From positions 558,001 through 622,000 of the forward strand of contig BPGK01000001.1 in assembly GCA_026002995.1 (NCBI GenBank): a stretch of 64,000 nt of DNA. The letters run 5' to 3'. Shown here in pieces: positions 19,248-27,428 of the stretch (its first letter is position 1; each line of letters begins with the position of its first letter). The notes below the pieces were generated by a model. It searched no databases. It was not told the origin of the DNA and saw only the letters and a program-made list of their open reading frames with translations. This stretch comes from Gaiellaceae bacterium (GTDB taxonomy: Bacteria > Actinomycetota > Thermoleophilia > Gaiellales > Gaiellaceae). Position numbers and translations under genes: made by a program.

Positions 19248-19495
19248 ACGCGGTTCCGCACCGGCGGTCGGACACAGTCGCAGGGTTCCTGTGCGCGTTC
19301 TCCCTCGCCTTGTCCGGGATCGCGCTCGTCCGCCAGCCTGCGCTCCTCGCGCCCGTCGCCGTCCTCGTCGCGCTCGTCGCGACGCGAATGACCGTGACCT
19401 ACCGACGGCTCGCCGCCGTCGCTGTCGCGGTCTCCGGGCTCGCGTTCCTCGTCGGCATGTCGATCGCGGTGTGGGCGGACGTCTCGCTCTTCTGA
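19244..19495 (+). CDS. Small integral membrane protein
   Basis: 83 residues, GTG start in the stop of the preceding gene. About three hydrophobic segments (TVAGFLCAFSLALSGIAL, LLAPVAVLVALVATRM, LAAVAVAVSGLAFLVGMSIAV). Resembles DUF4190-type small membrane proteins only in general character. Ends 25 nt before the E1 gene. Confidence 0.65.
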   Translation: MNAVPHRRSDTVAGFLCAFSLALSGIALVRQPALLAPVAVLVALVATRMTVTYRRLAAVAVAVSGLAFLVGMSIAVWADVSLF

Positions 19496-19520
19496 CGACG
19501 GGGGCTGGTACAACAACTCC

Positions 19521-22427
19521 GTGGGCGCGTCCCGTTCCGAGTCCGGTCTGAACGCCGGGTACGTCGGCGCACTCCTCGAGCAGTACCTCGAGAACCCGTC
19601 AGCGGTGGATCCGGCCTGGCGGACGGTCTTCGAGGGGGCCGACGCCGAGCTCCTCGCGGCGCTCCCCGGTCTCGCGCGCCTCGTCGCGCCGCGGGAGCCG
19701 ACGCGCATCGACGAGGTTTCGGGCAACGGAGGAGGCTCGCCCGCGCTGGCAGTGGTCGAGGAGGTTCCCACCCCCTCTGCACCGCCAGAGGAGCCGGCGG
19801 TCGAGCCGTCTGCCGGCGTGCAGCCCAGAGCCCCCGAGCTCCTCGAGGCCGTCGCCTCGGCGATGGCGCTCGTCGCCGCGATCAGGACGCACGGTCATCT
19901 CGCGGCGCGACTCGACCCGCTCGGCTCCGAGCCGCTCGGCGACCCCGCGCTCGACGAGCACGAGCTCGCGGTCCCGCTCACGCCCGAGATCCAGCAGCAG
20001 ATCCCCGCCTCTGTGCTCGGCGTCCACGTCGAGGGAGAGACGCTCGCGGACGTGCTGCCTCGGCTGCGCGAGGTGTACTGCGGGACGATCGCGTACGAGA
20101 TCGAGCACATCTCGGATCACGCCGAGCGAGCCTGGCTCCGCCGTGCGATCGAGTCGGGTCGGTTTCGGGCGCCACTCACCCCCGAGGAGCGGCGGAAGCT
20201 GCTCGCGCGTCTCGCGCAGGTGGAGGGGTTCGAGACGTACCTGCGCCGGGCGTTCGTCGGCCAGAAGCAGTTCTCGATCGAGGGGCTCGACGTCCTCGTC
20301 CCGATGCTCGACGAGGCCATCGCGCTCGCAGCGCGTGACGGTGCGCATCAGGTCGTCCTCGGAATCGCGCACCGCGGTCGTCTCAACGTGCTCGCGCATG
20401 CGGTCGGTCGTCCGTACGCCGCGATCCTGCGCGAGTTCGAGGGCGAGCGGACGATCAACGCGCTCGTCACCGATCCCGAGGGTGGGACCGGCGACGTCAA
20501 GTACCACCTCGGAGCGTCCGAGTCGAAGGCGACCCCGTACGGCGAGATCGAGGTCACGCTCGCCGCAAATCCGAGCCACCTCGAGGCCGTCGATCCCGTC
20601 GTCGAGGGGCTGACGCGCGCCGAGCAGACCGATCGCTCGCGAGGCGCCGGTGTCCACGACCCGAGCGTGGCGTTGCCGATCCTCGTGCACGGCGACGCCT
20701 CCTTCGCCGGGCAGGGCGTCGTCGCGGAGACGTTCAACCTCCACGCGCTCGACGGGTACTCGACGGGAGGAACCCTCCACGTGATCGCCAACAACCAGGT
20801 CGGCTTCACGACGGATCCAGCCGAAGGCCGCTCGACGCGGTACTCGAGCGATCTCGCGAAGGGGTTCGACGTTCCGATCGTGCACGTGAACGCGGACGAC
20901 CCGGAGGCGGCGCTCTCCGCGATTCGGCTCGCGCTCGCGTACCGCGAGGAGTTCGGCCACGACGTCGTGGTCGACCTCGTGGGCTACCGGCGATTCGGCC
21001 ACAACGAGCAGGACGAGGCGGCGTACACCCAGCCCCTCCAGGCCGCGCGAATCCAGGACCATCCGCCGGTTCGCGTCTCGTACGGCGCACGGCTCGTCGA
21101 CGAGGGCGTCGTCCGACCGCACGAGGTGGACGAGCTCCTCGAGCGCACGCTCGAGGAGTTGCGCCGCGCCCACGACGAGCTGAGAGCGTCGTTCGCCGAA
21201 CCTGCGCCACTCGTCGAGCCGCGTCGCCCCGAGGACACGGGCGCCGCCGTCGTGACGGCAGTGCCGGCCGAGCGGCTCCGCGAGCTCAACGAGCAGTTGC
21301 TCGCGATCCCCGAGGGCTTCACGCTCAACCCGAAGCTCGCTCGCCAGCTCGAGCGCCGGCGCGAGGCGATGGTCGAGGGCGGGATCGACTGGGGCCACGC
21401 CGAGGCCCTGGCGTTCGCGTCGCTGCTCGAGGACGGCATCCCGATCCGACTCTCGGGGCAGGACACGGAGCGCGGCACGTTCGCCCACCGCCATGCCGTC
21501 CTGCACGACGCGGTGACCGGGGAGACCTTCACGCCACTGCAGGAGCTGCCTGACGCGGCCGCCTCCTTCGAGATCTACAACTCGCCTCTCTCCGAGTACG
21601 CACCGCTCGGGTTCGAGCACGGGTACTCGATCGCGGCCCCGGACGCGCTCGTCCTCTGGGAGGCGCAGTTCGGCGACTTCGTGAACGGCGCGCAGATCGT
21701 CGTCGACCAGTTCATCGTATCGGGCCGCTCGAAGTGGGGCCAGACCTCGCGGCTGACACTCCTCCTTCCACACGGGTACGAGGGGAACGGCCCGGAGCAC
21801 TCGAGCGCCCGGCTCGAGCGCTTTCTCCAACTCGGCGCCGAGGACAACATCCGCGTCGCGAGCTGTACGACCGCCGCCCAGTACTTCCACCTGCTCCGCA
21901 GGCAGGCACTCGACGCGACGGCGCGGCCGCTCGTCGTGATGACCCCCAAGGGCCTCCTCCGGCTCCGTCAGGCGACCTCGACCCTCGAGGATCTCGCGGC
22001 AGGGTCGTTCCAACCCGTGATCGACGATCCACGCGCGAGCCACGGAGCTGTGCGCAGGCTCGTGTTGTGCAGCGGAAAGGTCTACTACGACATCACTGGG
22101 CACGAGCTCCGGGGCCTCGCCTCCTCGGTCGCGGTGGCGCGGATCGAGCTCCTCTACCCCTTCCCGAGAGACGACCTCGCGCGGCTCGTCGCCTCGTATC
22201 CGGCGTTGCGCGAGATCGTGTGGGCGCAGGAGGAGCCGCAGAACATGGGGGCGTGGCGCTCCATCCGGCACCGGCTCGAGGAGGCGGCTGCGCACGCTCC
22301 CTCGGTCGATCGCGTGCTCTATGTCGGCAGACCCTGGCGCGCGAGCCCGAGCGAGGGGTACCCGACACTCCACCATCGCGAGCAGGATCGGATCGTCCGC
22401 GAGGCGCTCGGCTTCCGCGCCGGGTGA
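19521..22427 (+). CDS. sucA: 2-oxoglutarate dehydrogenase E1 component
   Basis: Thiamine-diphosphate enzyme of the TCA cycle. 968 residues. The N-terminal docking helix (AGYVGALLEQYLENPSAV) is followed by an alanine/proline linker, then the E1 core with IAHRGRLNVLAHAVGRP, the ThDP motif starting GDASFAGQGVVAETFNL and ending ANNQVGF, and the pyrimidine domain (QDTERGTFAHRHAV, YNSPLSEYAPLGFEHGYS). No lipoyl/E2 catalytic domain is fused at the N-terminus, unlike the mycobacterial Kgd arrangement. GTG start after TACAAC. Confidence 0.96.
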   Translation: MGASRSESGLNAGYVGALLEQYLENPSAVDPAWRTVFEGADAELLAALPGLARLVAPREPTRIDEVSGNGGGSPALAVVEEVPTPSAPPEEPAVEPSAGVQPRAPELLEAVASAMALVAAIRTHGHLAARLDPLGSEPLGDPALDEHELAVPLTPEIQQQIPASVLGVHVEGETLADVLPRLREVYCGTIAYEIEHISDHAERAWLRRAIESGRFRAPLTPEERRKLLARLAQVEGFETYLRRAFVGQKQFSIEGLDVLVPMLDEAIALAARDGAHQVVLGIAHRGRLNVLAHAVGRPYAAILREFEGERTINALVTDPEGGTGDVKYHLGASESKATPYGEIEVTLAANPSHLEAVDPVVEGLTRAEQTDRSRGAGVHDPSVALPILVHGDASFAGQGVVAETFNLHALDGYSTGGTLHVIANNQVGFTTDPAEGRSTRYSSDLAKGFDVPIVHVNADDPEAALSAIRLALAYREEFGHDVVVDLVGYRRFGHNEQDEAAYTQPLQAARIQDHPPVRVSYGARLVDEGVVRPHEVDELLERTLEELRRAHDELRASFAEPAPLVEPRRPEDTGAAVVTAVPAERLRELNEQLLAIPEGFTLNPKLARQLERRREAMVEGGIDWGHAEALAFASLLEDGIPIRLSGQDTERGTFAHRHAVLHDAVTGETFTPLQELPDAAASFEIYNSPLSEYAPLGFEHGYSIAAPDALVLWEAQFGDFVNGAQIVVDQFIVSGRSKWGQTSRLTLLLPHGYEGNGPEHSSARLERFLQLGAEDNIRVASCTTAAQYFHLLRRQALDATARPLVVMTPKGLLRLRQATSTLEDLAAGSFQPVIDDPRASHGAVRRLVLCSGKVYYDITGHELRGLASSVAVARIELLYPFPRDDLARLVASYPALREIVWAQEEPQNMGAWRSIRHRLEEAAAHAPSVDRVLYVGRPWRASPSEGYPTLHHREQDRIVREALGFRAG

Positions 22428-22433
22428 CCGGCC

Positions 22434-22610
22434 CTATCGCCGTCGCGTCGTGCGCCCGAGGAGCGCCCCGGCGATGCGCGGCCCGTGGCGCCAGAGCAGC
22501 CTCGCTCCCTCTCGCTGAGCCGCAGAGACGAGCCTCCGTCGCTGCGAGGCCGGGACGCGCCGCCAGACGCGGTAGACGAGCAGAACGAGGGCGACGGGGC
22601 GGAGGAGCAT
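22434..22610 (-). CDS. 58-residue basic membrane-proximal protein
   Basis: Convergent with the E1 gene, six nt from its stop. Sequence MLLRPVALVLLVYRVWRRV begins with a short hydrophobic helix; the remainder is arginine-rich (QRRRLVSAAQREG, LLWRHGPRIAGALLG). An alternative start at 22628 adds six residues. Function unknown. Confidence 0.5.
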   Translation of the reverse strand: MLLRPVALVLLVYRVWRRVPASQRRRLVSAAQREGARLLWRHGPRIAGALLGRTTRRR

Positions 22611-22702
22611 CAAGGTGCATCGTCGCATACGGCTCGCCTGCGCGGGATCGTCCGGCGACCAACCCACCTGCTCGCGGGTACACTTTTTGCGCTGAACGAT
22701 CC

Positions 22703-23038
22703 ATGTCGAACGCCGACGAGCACAGCATCTCCGGGGCAGAGTCCATCTTCGCCGAGGCGATCCGCGAGCACCTCGATCTGAAAGCGCGGAACGCCGCACT
22801 CGAGGCGCAGATGCCCCTCGAGCGGTATCTGGGCGGCGATCCGCTCGAGAACCACCCGCTCTTCAAGAGCGAGGAGCAGGCGCGGATCGAGGAGACGCTC
22901 GACGGAGAGCCTGCGGCGGAGCTGAGCTCCGAGCGCCTCGCGTGGCCAGGCGAGGAGACGCTCGAGAGCGTCGAGGGGGCCGCCGTCGACGAGACGCTCT
23001 GGTCCGGCCGCCCGCGCGACTTCGACTGGGGCGACTGA
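22703..23038 (+). CDS. Acidic hypothetical protein
   Basis: 111 residues from the ATG at 22703; a TACACT hexamer lies at 22679-22684. The sequence is charged and acidic (SIFAEAIREHLDLKARNAAL, DPLENHPLFKSEEQARIEETL, ending RPRDFDWGD). The track ORF that begins in the E1 gene is spurious upstream of this ATG. No family recognised. Confidence 0.7.
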   Translation: MSNADEHSISGAESIFAEAIREHLDLKARNAALEAQMPLERYLGGDPLENHPLFKSEEQARIEETLDGEPAAELSSERLAWPGEETLESVEGAAVDETLWSGRPRDFDWGD

Positions 23039-23142
23039 CCTCGGCGCGTCAGGCGCGCACGACGCGCGGCGCCTCCAGAGCAGACTGGGAACGCTCAGCC
23101 GTCCGGGCGCGAGCGTGCTCGCATGACATCGGTCTGAATCGA

Positions 23143-23191
23143 AGTGATGCTTGACAAATGCCACTAGTGATGTCACAGTGATGTCACTGTG
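23143..23191. promoter_or_regulatory. Palindromic operator with AGTGATG iterons at the RHH gene
   Basis: AGTGATG occurs at 23143, 23166 and 23177. The last lies in a perfect palindrome CACAGTGA-TG-TCACTGTG (23174-23191) whose final GTG is the start codon. A consensus -35 TTGACA is at 23151-23156. The layout is that of a self-repressed ribbon-helix-helix regulator. Confidence 0.75.
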
Positions 23192-23647
23192 CAGCTCCAG
23201 AGCCACATCCAGGCAATCCAGCACGACCTCGCCGCGACCGCCGGCCTCGGGGACGAGGCGACGCGGGAAGCGGCCAAGCGACTGATCGAGACGCTCGGCG
23301 CGACGCTCCATCTCCGACTGCTCGACCTGCTCGGCGAGGCCGCGCTCGAGATCGGAGGACAGCTCGAGTCCGGGCGGATCGAGGTGCGGCTCGCCGGCCG
23401 CGACCCCGAGCTCGTCGTGGTCGTCGACGACGCCGCTGGTGCAGTGAGCACGGTCGCGCTCGGCGACGAGCACGTGGGGCGAATCTCGCTCCGACTCCCG
23501 GAGTCGCTCAAGAAGGGAGTCGAGGCCGCGGCCGACCGCGAAGGAATCTCGACCAACGCCTGGCTCGTGCGCGCCATCGCGCGTGTGCTCGACTCGCCCT
23601 CCACCCGACGCACCCGCAATCGCCTCCAGGGCTACGCCCAGGGCTGA
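23189..23647 (+). CDS. Ribbon-helix-helix (Arc/HicB-like) regulator
   Basis: 152 residues. The first ~100 residues are an alpha/beta domain of unknown role (LIETLGATLHLRLLDLLGEA, RIEVRLAGRDPELVVVVDD). The C-terminal part is a typical RHH fold: HVGRISLRLPESLKKGVEAAADREGISTNAWLVRAI. It probably binds the overlapping palindrome and represses its own operon. The next genes are a 42-residue peptide and a DUF4097 protein, a pairing seen in other actinobacteria. Confidence 0.8.
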   Translation: MQLQSHIQAIQHDLAATAGLGDEATREAAKRLIETLGATLHLRLLDLLGEAALEIGGQLESGRIEVRLAGRDPELVVVVDDAAGAVSTVALGDEHVGRISLRLPESLKKGVEAAADREGISTNAWLVRAIARVLDSPSTRRTRNRLQGYAQG

Positions 23648-23658
23648 AAGGAGAGAGC

Positions 23659-23787
23659 ATGCTTCTCGCCCCCCTCCCCTTCGACTACGCCACCCTCCTC
23701 GACCCCGGCGACCGCGTGCGTCGCACCCGCATCCGGACGGAGGACCGCAGGGTGCGCCCGACGCGCGCGCGGGGCTCACGCCCGTAG
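23659..23787 (+). CDS. 42-residue basic peptide
   Basis: ATG preceded by AAAGGAGAGAGC, ten nt after the RHH gene; its TAG abuts the GTG of the next gene. Sequence MLLAPLPFDYATLLDPGDRV followed by an arginine-rich tail. The strong ribosome-binding site and the spacing argue that it is translated. Function unknown. Confidence 0.5.
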   Translation: MLLAPLPFDYATLLDPGDRVRRTRIRTEDRRVRPTRARGSRP

Positions 23788-24633
23788 GTGGCCGCCGTGC
23801 GCGTCTTCGACACTCCCGGGAGCGTCTCCCTCCGCATCAAGCTCCCGAGTGGTCGCGTTGTGGTCACGACGGTCGACGAGCCGCAGACGAGTGTCGAGCT
23901 CGTATCGCTCGGCCGGCGTGGCCACGATGTGTTGGAGGACGTCTCGGTGGTACACGACGACCGAGGTGATCACCACGTCGTCGCGATCGAGCAGCGGCCG
24001 CGGTTCCGCTGGGGGCCGCTACAGGTCTCCTGGGACGACGCGCTCGAGGTCCGCGTCGCCTGTCCGACCGGAACGGATCTCGAGCTCGCCACGGCCTCGG
24101 CCTCGGTGCGCGCCGAAGGCGAGCTCGGCGACGTCGCCGTCACGACCGCGACGGGCGACGTCGTCCTCGGCACCGCGTGCGGCACGCTCGGGGTCAAGAC
24201 CGCGAGCGGAGACGTGTCCGTGGCCGAGGCGCGCGGCGAGGGGACGCTCACCACGGTCTCCGGCGACGTCCGCGTCGAGCGGTGCCCCCGGCCGCTCGGC
24301 GTCCGCTCGGTCTCGGGTGACGTGGAGATCGAGACGGCATCCGCCCCGGTGATCGTCGCGACGACGTCCGGAGACGTCCGGATCGAGCGCGTCACAGGCG
24401 GCGAGGTCGAGGTGCGCTCGATCTCCGGGGACGCGCGCATCGGCGTCGGGCCCGGAACGCGCGTGTGGATCGATGCGGTGTCGGTCTCGGGCACGCTCGA
24501 GTCCCAGCTCGGGCTCGAGGAGCGCCCGCCGGCGACCGCGGATGCGGACGTCGTGCCGCTGCGTGTGAAGACGGTGAGCGGCGACGTCTCGATCGTCCGA
24601 GCGTCGGAACGCGTCGGCGCCGGGGCGAGCTGA
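23788..24633 (+). CDS. DUF4097-type beta-solenoid protein
   Basis: 281 residues with repeated short strands carrying the motif SGDV: TASGDVSV, TVSGDVRV, SVSGDVEI, TTSGDVRI, SISGDARI, TVSGDVSI. This is the DUF4097 right-handed beta-repeat fold seen in putative adhesin/scaffold proteins. There is no signal peptide, so it is likely cytoplasmic or membrane-associated through partners. It is adjacent to, and probably co-regulated with, the RHH gene. Confidence 0.85.
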   Translation: MAAVRVFDTPGSVSLRIKLPSGRVVVTTVDEPQTSVELVSLGRRGHDVLEDVSVVHDDRGDHHVVAIEQRPRFRWGPLQVSWDDALEVRVACPTGTDLELATASASVRAEGELGDVAVTTATGDVVLGTACGTLGVKTASGDVSVAEARGEGTLTTVSGDVRVERCPRPLGVRSVSGDVEIETASAPVIVATTSGDVRIERVTGGEVEVRSISGDARIGVGPGTRVWIDAVSVSGTLESQLGLEERPPATADADVVPLRVKTVSGDVSIVRASERVGAGAS

Positions 24634-24642
24634 CCCGCGTCC

Positions 24643-25002
24643 TCAGGCGCCGCGCACCGCGGCGACGACCTCGTCGACGCGTCCCTCGACGAGGAGGTCG
24701 ACGAGCCGCGAACCGTCGCGCGCCCGGAGGCCGAGCGGCGCTGTCAGGAGGCCGTAGAGCTCGTTCTCGTCGAGCCCGGCCTCGCGCGCGGCGGCAACGA
24801 CCCGCGCGACGCCGGGGCGGGGTCGTCGACCGGCGAACTGCCAAGCCGGGTAGAGCCAGTCCAGGGAGCCCGGCTCCCGGACGGCGACGAGCTCCCCGGC
24901 GCGGCGCAGGATCTCGATCCGCTCCGGAGTCCAGCCGAGCCGCTCGGCGAGCCACGACCCCGAGATGCAGTCGAGGTACGGCCGTTCCTGCGTCACGCTC
25001 AT
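24643..25002 (-). CDS. Putative DNA-binding protein, ParS/MbcA-antitoxin-like
   Basis: 119 residues. An N-terminal helix-turn-helix-like stretch (SWLAERLGWTPERIEILRRAG) is followed by LDWLYPAWQFAG and a helical tail (ARVVAAAREAGLDENELYGLL, SRLVDLLVEGRVDEVVAAV). The arrangement resembles Xre/MbcA/ParS antitoxins, but no RES-type toxin is adjacent. It could be a solitary regulator. Convergent with the DUF4097 gene. Confidence 0.55.
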   Translation of the reverse strand: MSVTQERPYLDCISGSWLAERLGWTPERIEILRRAGELVAVREPGSLDWLYPAWQFAGRRPRPGVARVVAAAREAGLDENELYGLLTAPLGLRARDGSRLVDLLVEGRVDEVVAAVRGA

Positions 25003-25073
25003 CGGCCGCAGCCTATACGCGCTCGCTCGCCTGCGGGTTCAGGAGCCCTCCCGCGCAGCCGATAGGACCGGGG

Positions 25074-26135
25074 ATGAGGCGCGCTCTCGTGATCGTCTGC
25101 GTCGCGGCGCTCACCGCCGCGTCTGTCGCCGGCGCCCAGGCAGGGGGACGCTCCTGGGCGAAGCCGCAGATCACCGCTGTCGTCTCGGCGGGGCTCCTCG
25201 CGACGAGCGTCGCGGAGTTCCGGCCCGACGACCCCGTGACGGCGGGCGAGCTCGCGATTGCGCTCTCGGCGTTCGGGGAGGCCGGCGCGGTCGTCGAGGA
25301 CGCGGATCGACCCGTGAGTATGCGCGAGCTCGACGCTCGCCTCGTCGCAGTCGCCGGTCTGAGTCGCGAGGCCCGCGCGATCCGTGGCGCCGCGCTGCGG
25401 GCAGGGCTCTCGCCGACGCCGTGGCTCGGAACGGAGACGGTCGCCCGCCTGCTCGGCTTCCGGATCAACCACCCGGTGGCCAGGGAGCACCTCGAGCGTC
25501 AGCTCGACGAGCCTGCGACGCGGGCCGAGGCTGCCTACTCGATCGCCCGCCTCCTCTCGCTCCGCGCCGACGAGGTGGACGCGCTCCGCACCGCGATCGC
25601 CGCCTTCGAGCTCCCGGAGCTCGACGCGGCCCAGCAAGCGGTTCTGCGTCGCGCGCTGCGCTTCGTGGGCTCGCCGTACGTGTGGGCGGGGTCGTCGGAG
25701 CGACCCCAGCGGATCGGCACGCGCATGGCGCCGGGGGGCTTCGACTGCTCCGGGTTCGTCTGGCGCGTGTACAAGCTCCAGCCGTTCGGATTCGCTCCCG
25801 AGCTCTCGAGCGTGCTCAGGGGCCGGACCTCGTACGCGATGAGCGGCGAGGTCGCTCCCGGGGCACGGATCGGTCGCTCCGACCTCGAGCCGGGAGACGT
25901 CGTCTTCTTCGGCTCGGCAGGGCCGCGCTCGAGGCCGTCGCAGGTCGGTCACATGGGTCTCTACGTCGGTGGTGGCTGGTTCGTCCACTCCTCCTCCAAC
26001 GGGACGACGCTCCAGCCGCTGACGGGCTGGTACGAGCGGACGTTCGCCTGGGCGCGCAGGCCGCTGGCGGAGGCGGGCATTCGCCTCGAGCCCGCGGAGC
26101 GGGCGGCCGGCGGTGGAGTCCCGAAGCGCTCCTGA
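25074..26135 (+). CDS. Secreted NlpC/P60 cell-wall peptidase with SLH-like domain
   Basis: 353 residues from ATG 25074; the track start inside the DUF4097 gene is spurious. Signal peptide (RALVIVCVAALTAASVAGAQA). The middle ~160 residues resemble S-layer homology repeats (FRPDDPVTAGELAIALSAFG, ATRAEAAYSIARLLSL). The C-terminal NlpC/P60 domain has the catalytic cysteine in GGFDCSGFVWRVY and histidine in VGHMGLYVGGGWFVHSS. It cleaves peptidoglycan stem peptides. It ends 15 nt before the first tRNA half, so it may mark the edge of the chromosomal backbone. Confidence 0.88.
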   Translation: MRRALVIVCVAALTAASVAGAQAGGRSWAKPQITAVVSAGLLATSVAEFRPDDPVTAGELAIALSAFGEAGAVVEDADRPVSMRELDARLVAVAGLSREARAIRGAALRAGLSPTPWLGTETVARLLGFRINHPVAREHLERQLDEPATRAEAAYSIARLLSLRADEVDALRTAIAAFELPELDAAQQAVLRRALRFVGSPYVWAGSSERPQRIGTRMAPGGFDCSGFVWRVYKLQPFGFAPELSSVLRGRTSYAMSGEVAPGARIGRSDLEPGDVVFFGSAGPRSRPSQVGHMGLYVGGGWFVHSSSNGTTLQPLTGWYERTFAWARRPLAEAGIRLEPAERAAGGGVPKRS

Positions 26136-26150
26136 ACGCGCAGCCGGCGA

Positions 26151-26195
26151 TGGAGCGTACCGGGATCGAACCGGTGACCTCCGGCTTGCAAAGCT
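26151..26195 (-). repeat. Left att-like core: 3' half of tRNA-Ala(UGC)
   Basis: Read on the minus strand it starts at the anticodon loop (UUUGCAA), continues through the variable and T arms (ACCGG-TTCGATC-CCGGT) and ends ACGCTCC plus discriminator A. The 5' half is absent, so it is not a functional tRNA. Forty-three of 45 positions match the copy at 32018-32062. Confidence 0.85.
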
Positions 26196-26310
26196 CAACT
26201 CGGCCTTGCGGGCTCGACCGGTAGGGGCGGGGATTACCCGCAAGAGCAGGGGTTTCGTTCGTCGTCTTGCGGGGATTACCGGGAGCCGTCGGCGTCTTCC
26301 GGCGATCGCA

Positions 26311-26330
26311 TGCGGGATGTATGCGGGATG
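26311..26330. repeat. Arm-type repeat, left edge
   Basis: TGCGGGATGTATGCGGGATG contains two GCGGGATG units 11 bp apart. Identical DNA is at 32178-32197 and a variant with GCGCGGGATG units is at 31787-31807. The position, about 120 bp inside the core, fits integrase arm-binding sites. Confidence 0.5.
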
Positions 26331-26633
26331 AGGTCGTTGCCTGATTGTAGAACAGAGCACTGAGGTCCGTCGAACAGGTTCGGCCAGGCTCCTCACCATC
26401 GCGGTCTTTGGCGGGCCTCCGGGTCACAAGAGTTGACCGCCCCGCAAGCGGCTGCGGACGCATCGCGCTCGGCCCTCAACGAGCGGCGTTGACCCCCTTC
26501 TAGAAGCGGCTGGCACCTCACCGTCGCCTGCATTCGTGGGATTACGGTCGCGTTGCCGCTCAGCGACCTCCGATCGCGTGCCGATACTAATCGCGCTAAT
26601 GTTCAAGAATCGTTCAACTGAGAGGAGCTGTAC

Positions 26634-27428
26634 TTGCCCCTGGATCTAGCAGCGGTAGACCGGTCAACGCTCGCGCGGCCCCCGCTGACGAGCGTGATCT
26701 GCCAGGTCAGATACGACACGACCCCTGCGGCCTCCGATGCTCGGAAGCTTCAGGATCTGCGCTCGGCAATCGGCGGGGACGTGGCGTTTCCGTCGGTCGA
26801 GGAGATCAAGCAGGGCGAACTGTCCATCCAGTTCGGGCCAGGGATGTCTCCGGCGGCGTCTCAGCAGACGACCGTCGGGCGGGGATGGCGGCTGCGCAGC
26901 GCGGACGGCACGCGCGTTGTGGCTCTCCTTCCCACGTGGGTGACGCTCGAGATGTTCGCGTACCCGGGCTGGGACGAGGGATTTTTCCCCATGCTCGAGA
27001 GTCTGATCCAGGCCGTCAACGAGATCGTCGAACCGACTTTCGAGCAGCGCCTCGGGCTCCGCTACGTCAACCAGATCACTACTCCGGAGGATGTGAGAAG
27101 CGCTGAAGGGTGGGCGGGATTCATCGATCCGACGTTCCTCTCGGTGGCAGCCCATCCGGAGATCGGACCGCACGTGCATCTGACCCGGCAACAAACCGTG
27201 CTGGAGCTCGGGGACGGAGTCTCCTGCAACGTGAACCACGGCTTCGGCCCGGACGACGATCGCGGAGGGGCGCTGACCTACGTTCTCGATCTCGACGTCT
27301 ACCGTGAGGGCATGCGCGACTTCGACCCGCAGCTGATCTGCGAGACCGTCACACAGTTCAACCTCATCGCGCTGAGGCTCTTCCAGCTCGCCACTACGCG
27401 CGAGCTGCGCGAGGCTCTCGGACGATGA
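26634..27428 (+). CDS. TIGR04255-family protein
   Basis: 264 residues from TTG with AGGAG nine nt upstream. The segment around FEQRLGLRYVNQI, with VTLEMFAYPGWD before it and FNLIALRLFQLA at the end, matches what I know of the sporadically distributed TIGR04255 family. These proteins are of unknown biochemistry and turn up in variable islands. First gene of a three-gene operon (ATGA overlap with the next). An AT-richer promoter region with TAATGT (26597-26602) precedes it. Confidence 0.75.
   Translation: MPLDLAAVDRSTLARPPLTSVICQVRYDTTPAASDARKLQDLRSAIGGDVAFPSVEEIKQGELSIQFGPGMSPAASQQTTVGRGWRLRSADGTRVVALLPTWVTLEMFAYPGWDEGFFPMLESLIQAVNEIVEPTFEQRLGLRYVNQITTPEDVRSAEGWAGFIDPTFLSVAAHPEIGPHVHLTRQQTVLELGDGVSCNVNHGFGPDDDRGGALTYVLDLDVYREGMRDFDPQLICETVTQFNLIALRLFQLATTRELREALGR

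Larger units (their letters stand above)
26151..26375. repeat. 225-bp direct repeat, copy 1
   Basis: Begins with the tRNA half and continues to CCGTCGAAC. It aligns end to end with 32018-32242 at an estimated 75-80 percent identity by eye, with little or no gapping. Short ORFs on either strand here (for example 26113-26331) are shadows of the tRNA sequence. Confidence 0.8.

Noticed and set aside
26151-26195. Functional tRNA-Ala(UGC) gene
   Set aside because: Only the 3' half is present at both sites; there is no D arm or 5' acceptor strand nearby.
26113-26331. Short ORFs over the tRNA halves on both strands (also at 32005-32232)
   Set aside because: Their translations are the tRNA and repeat sequence read as protein, a well-known annotation artefact.
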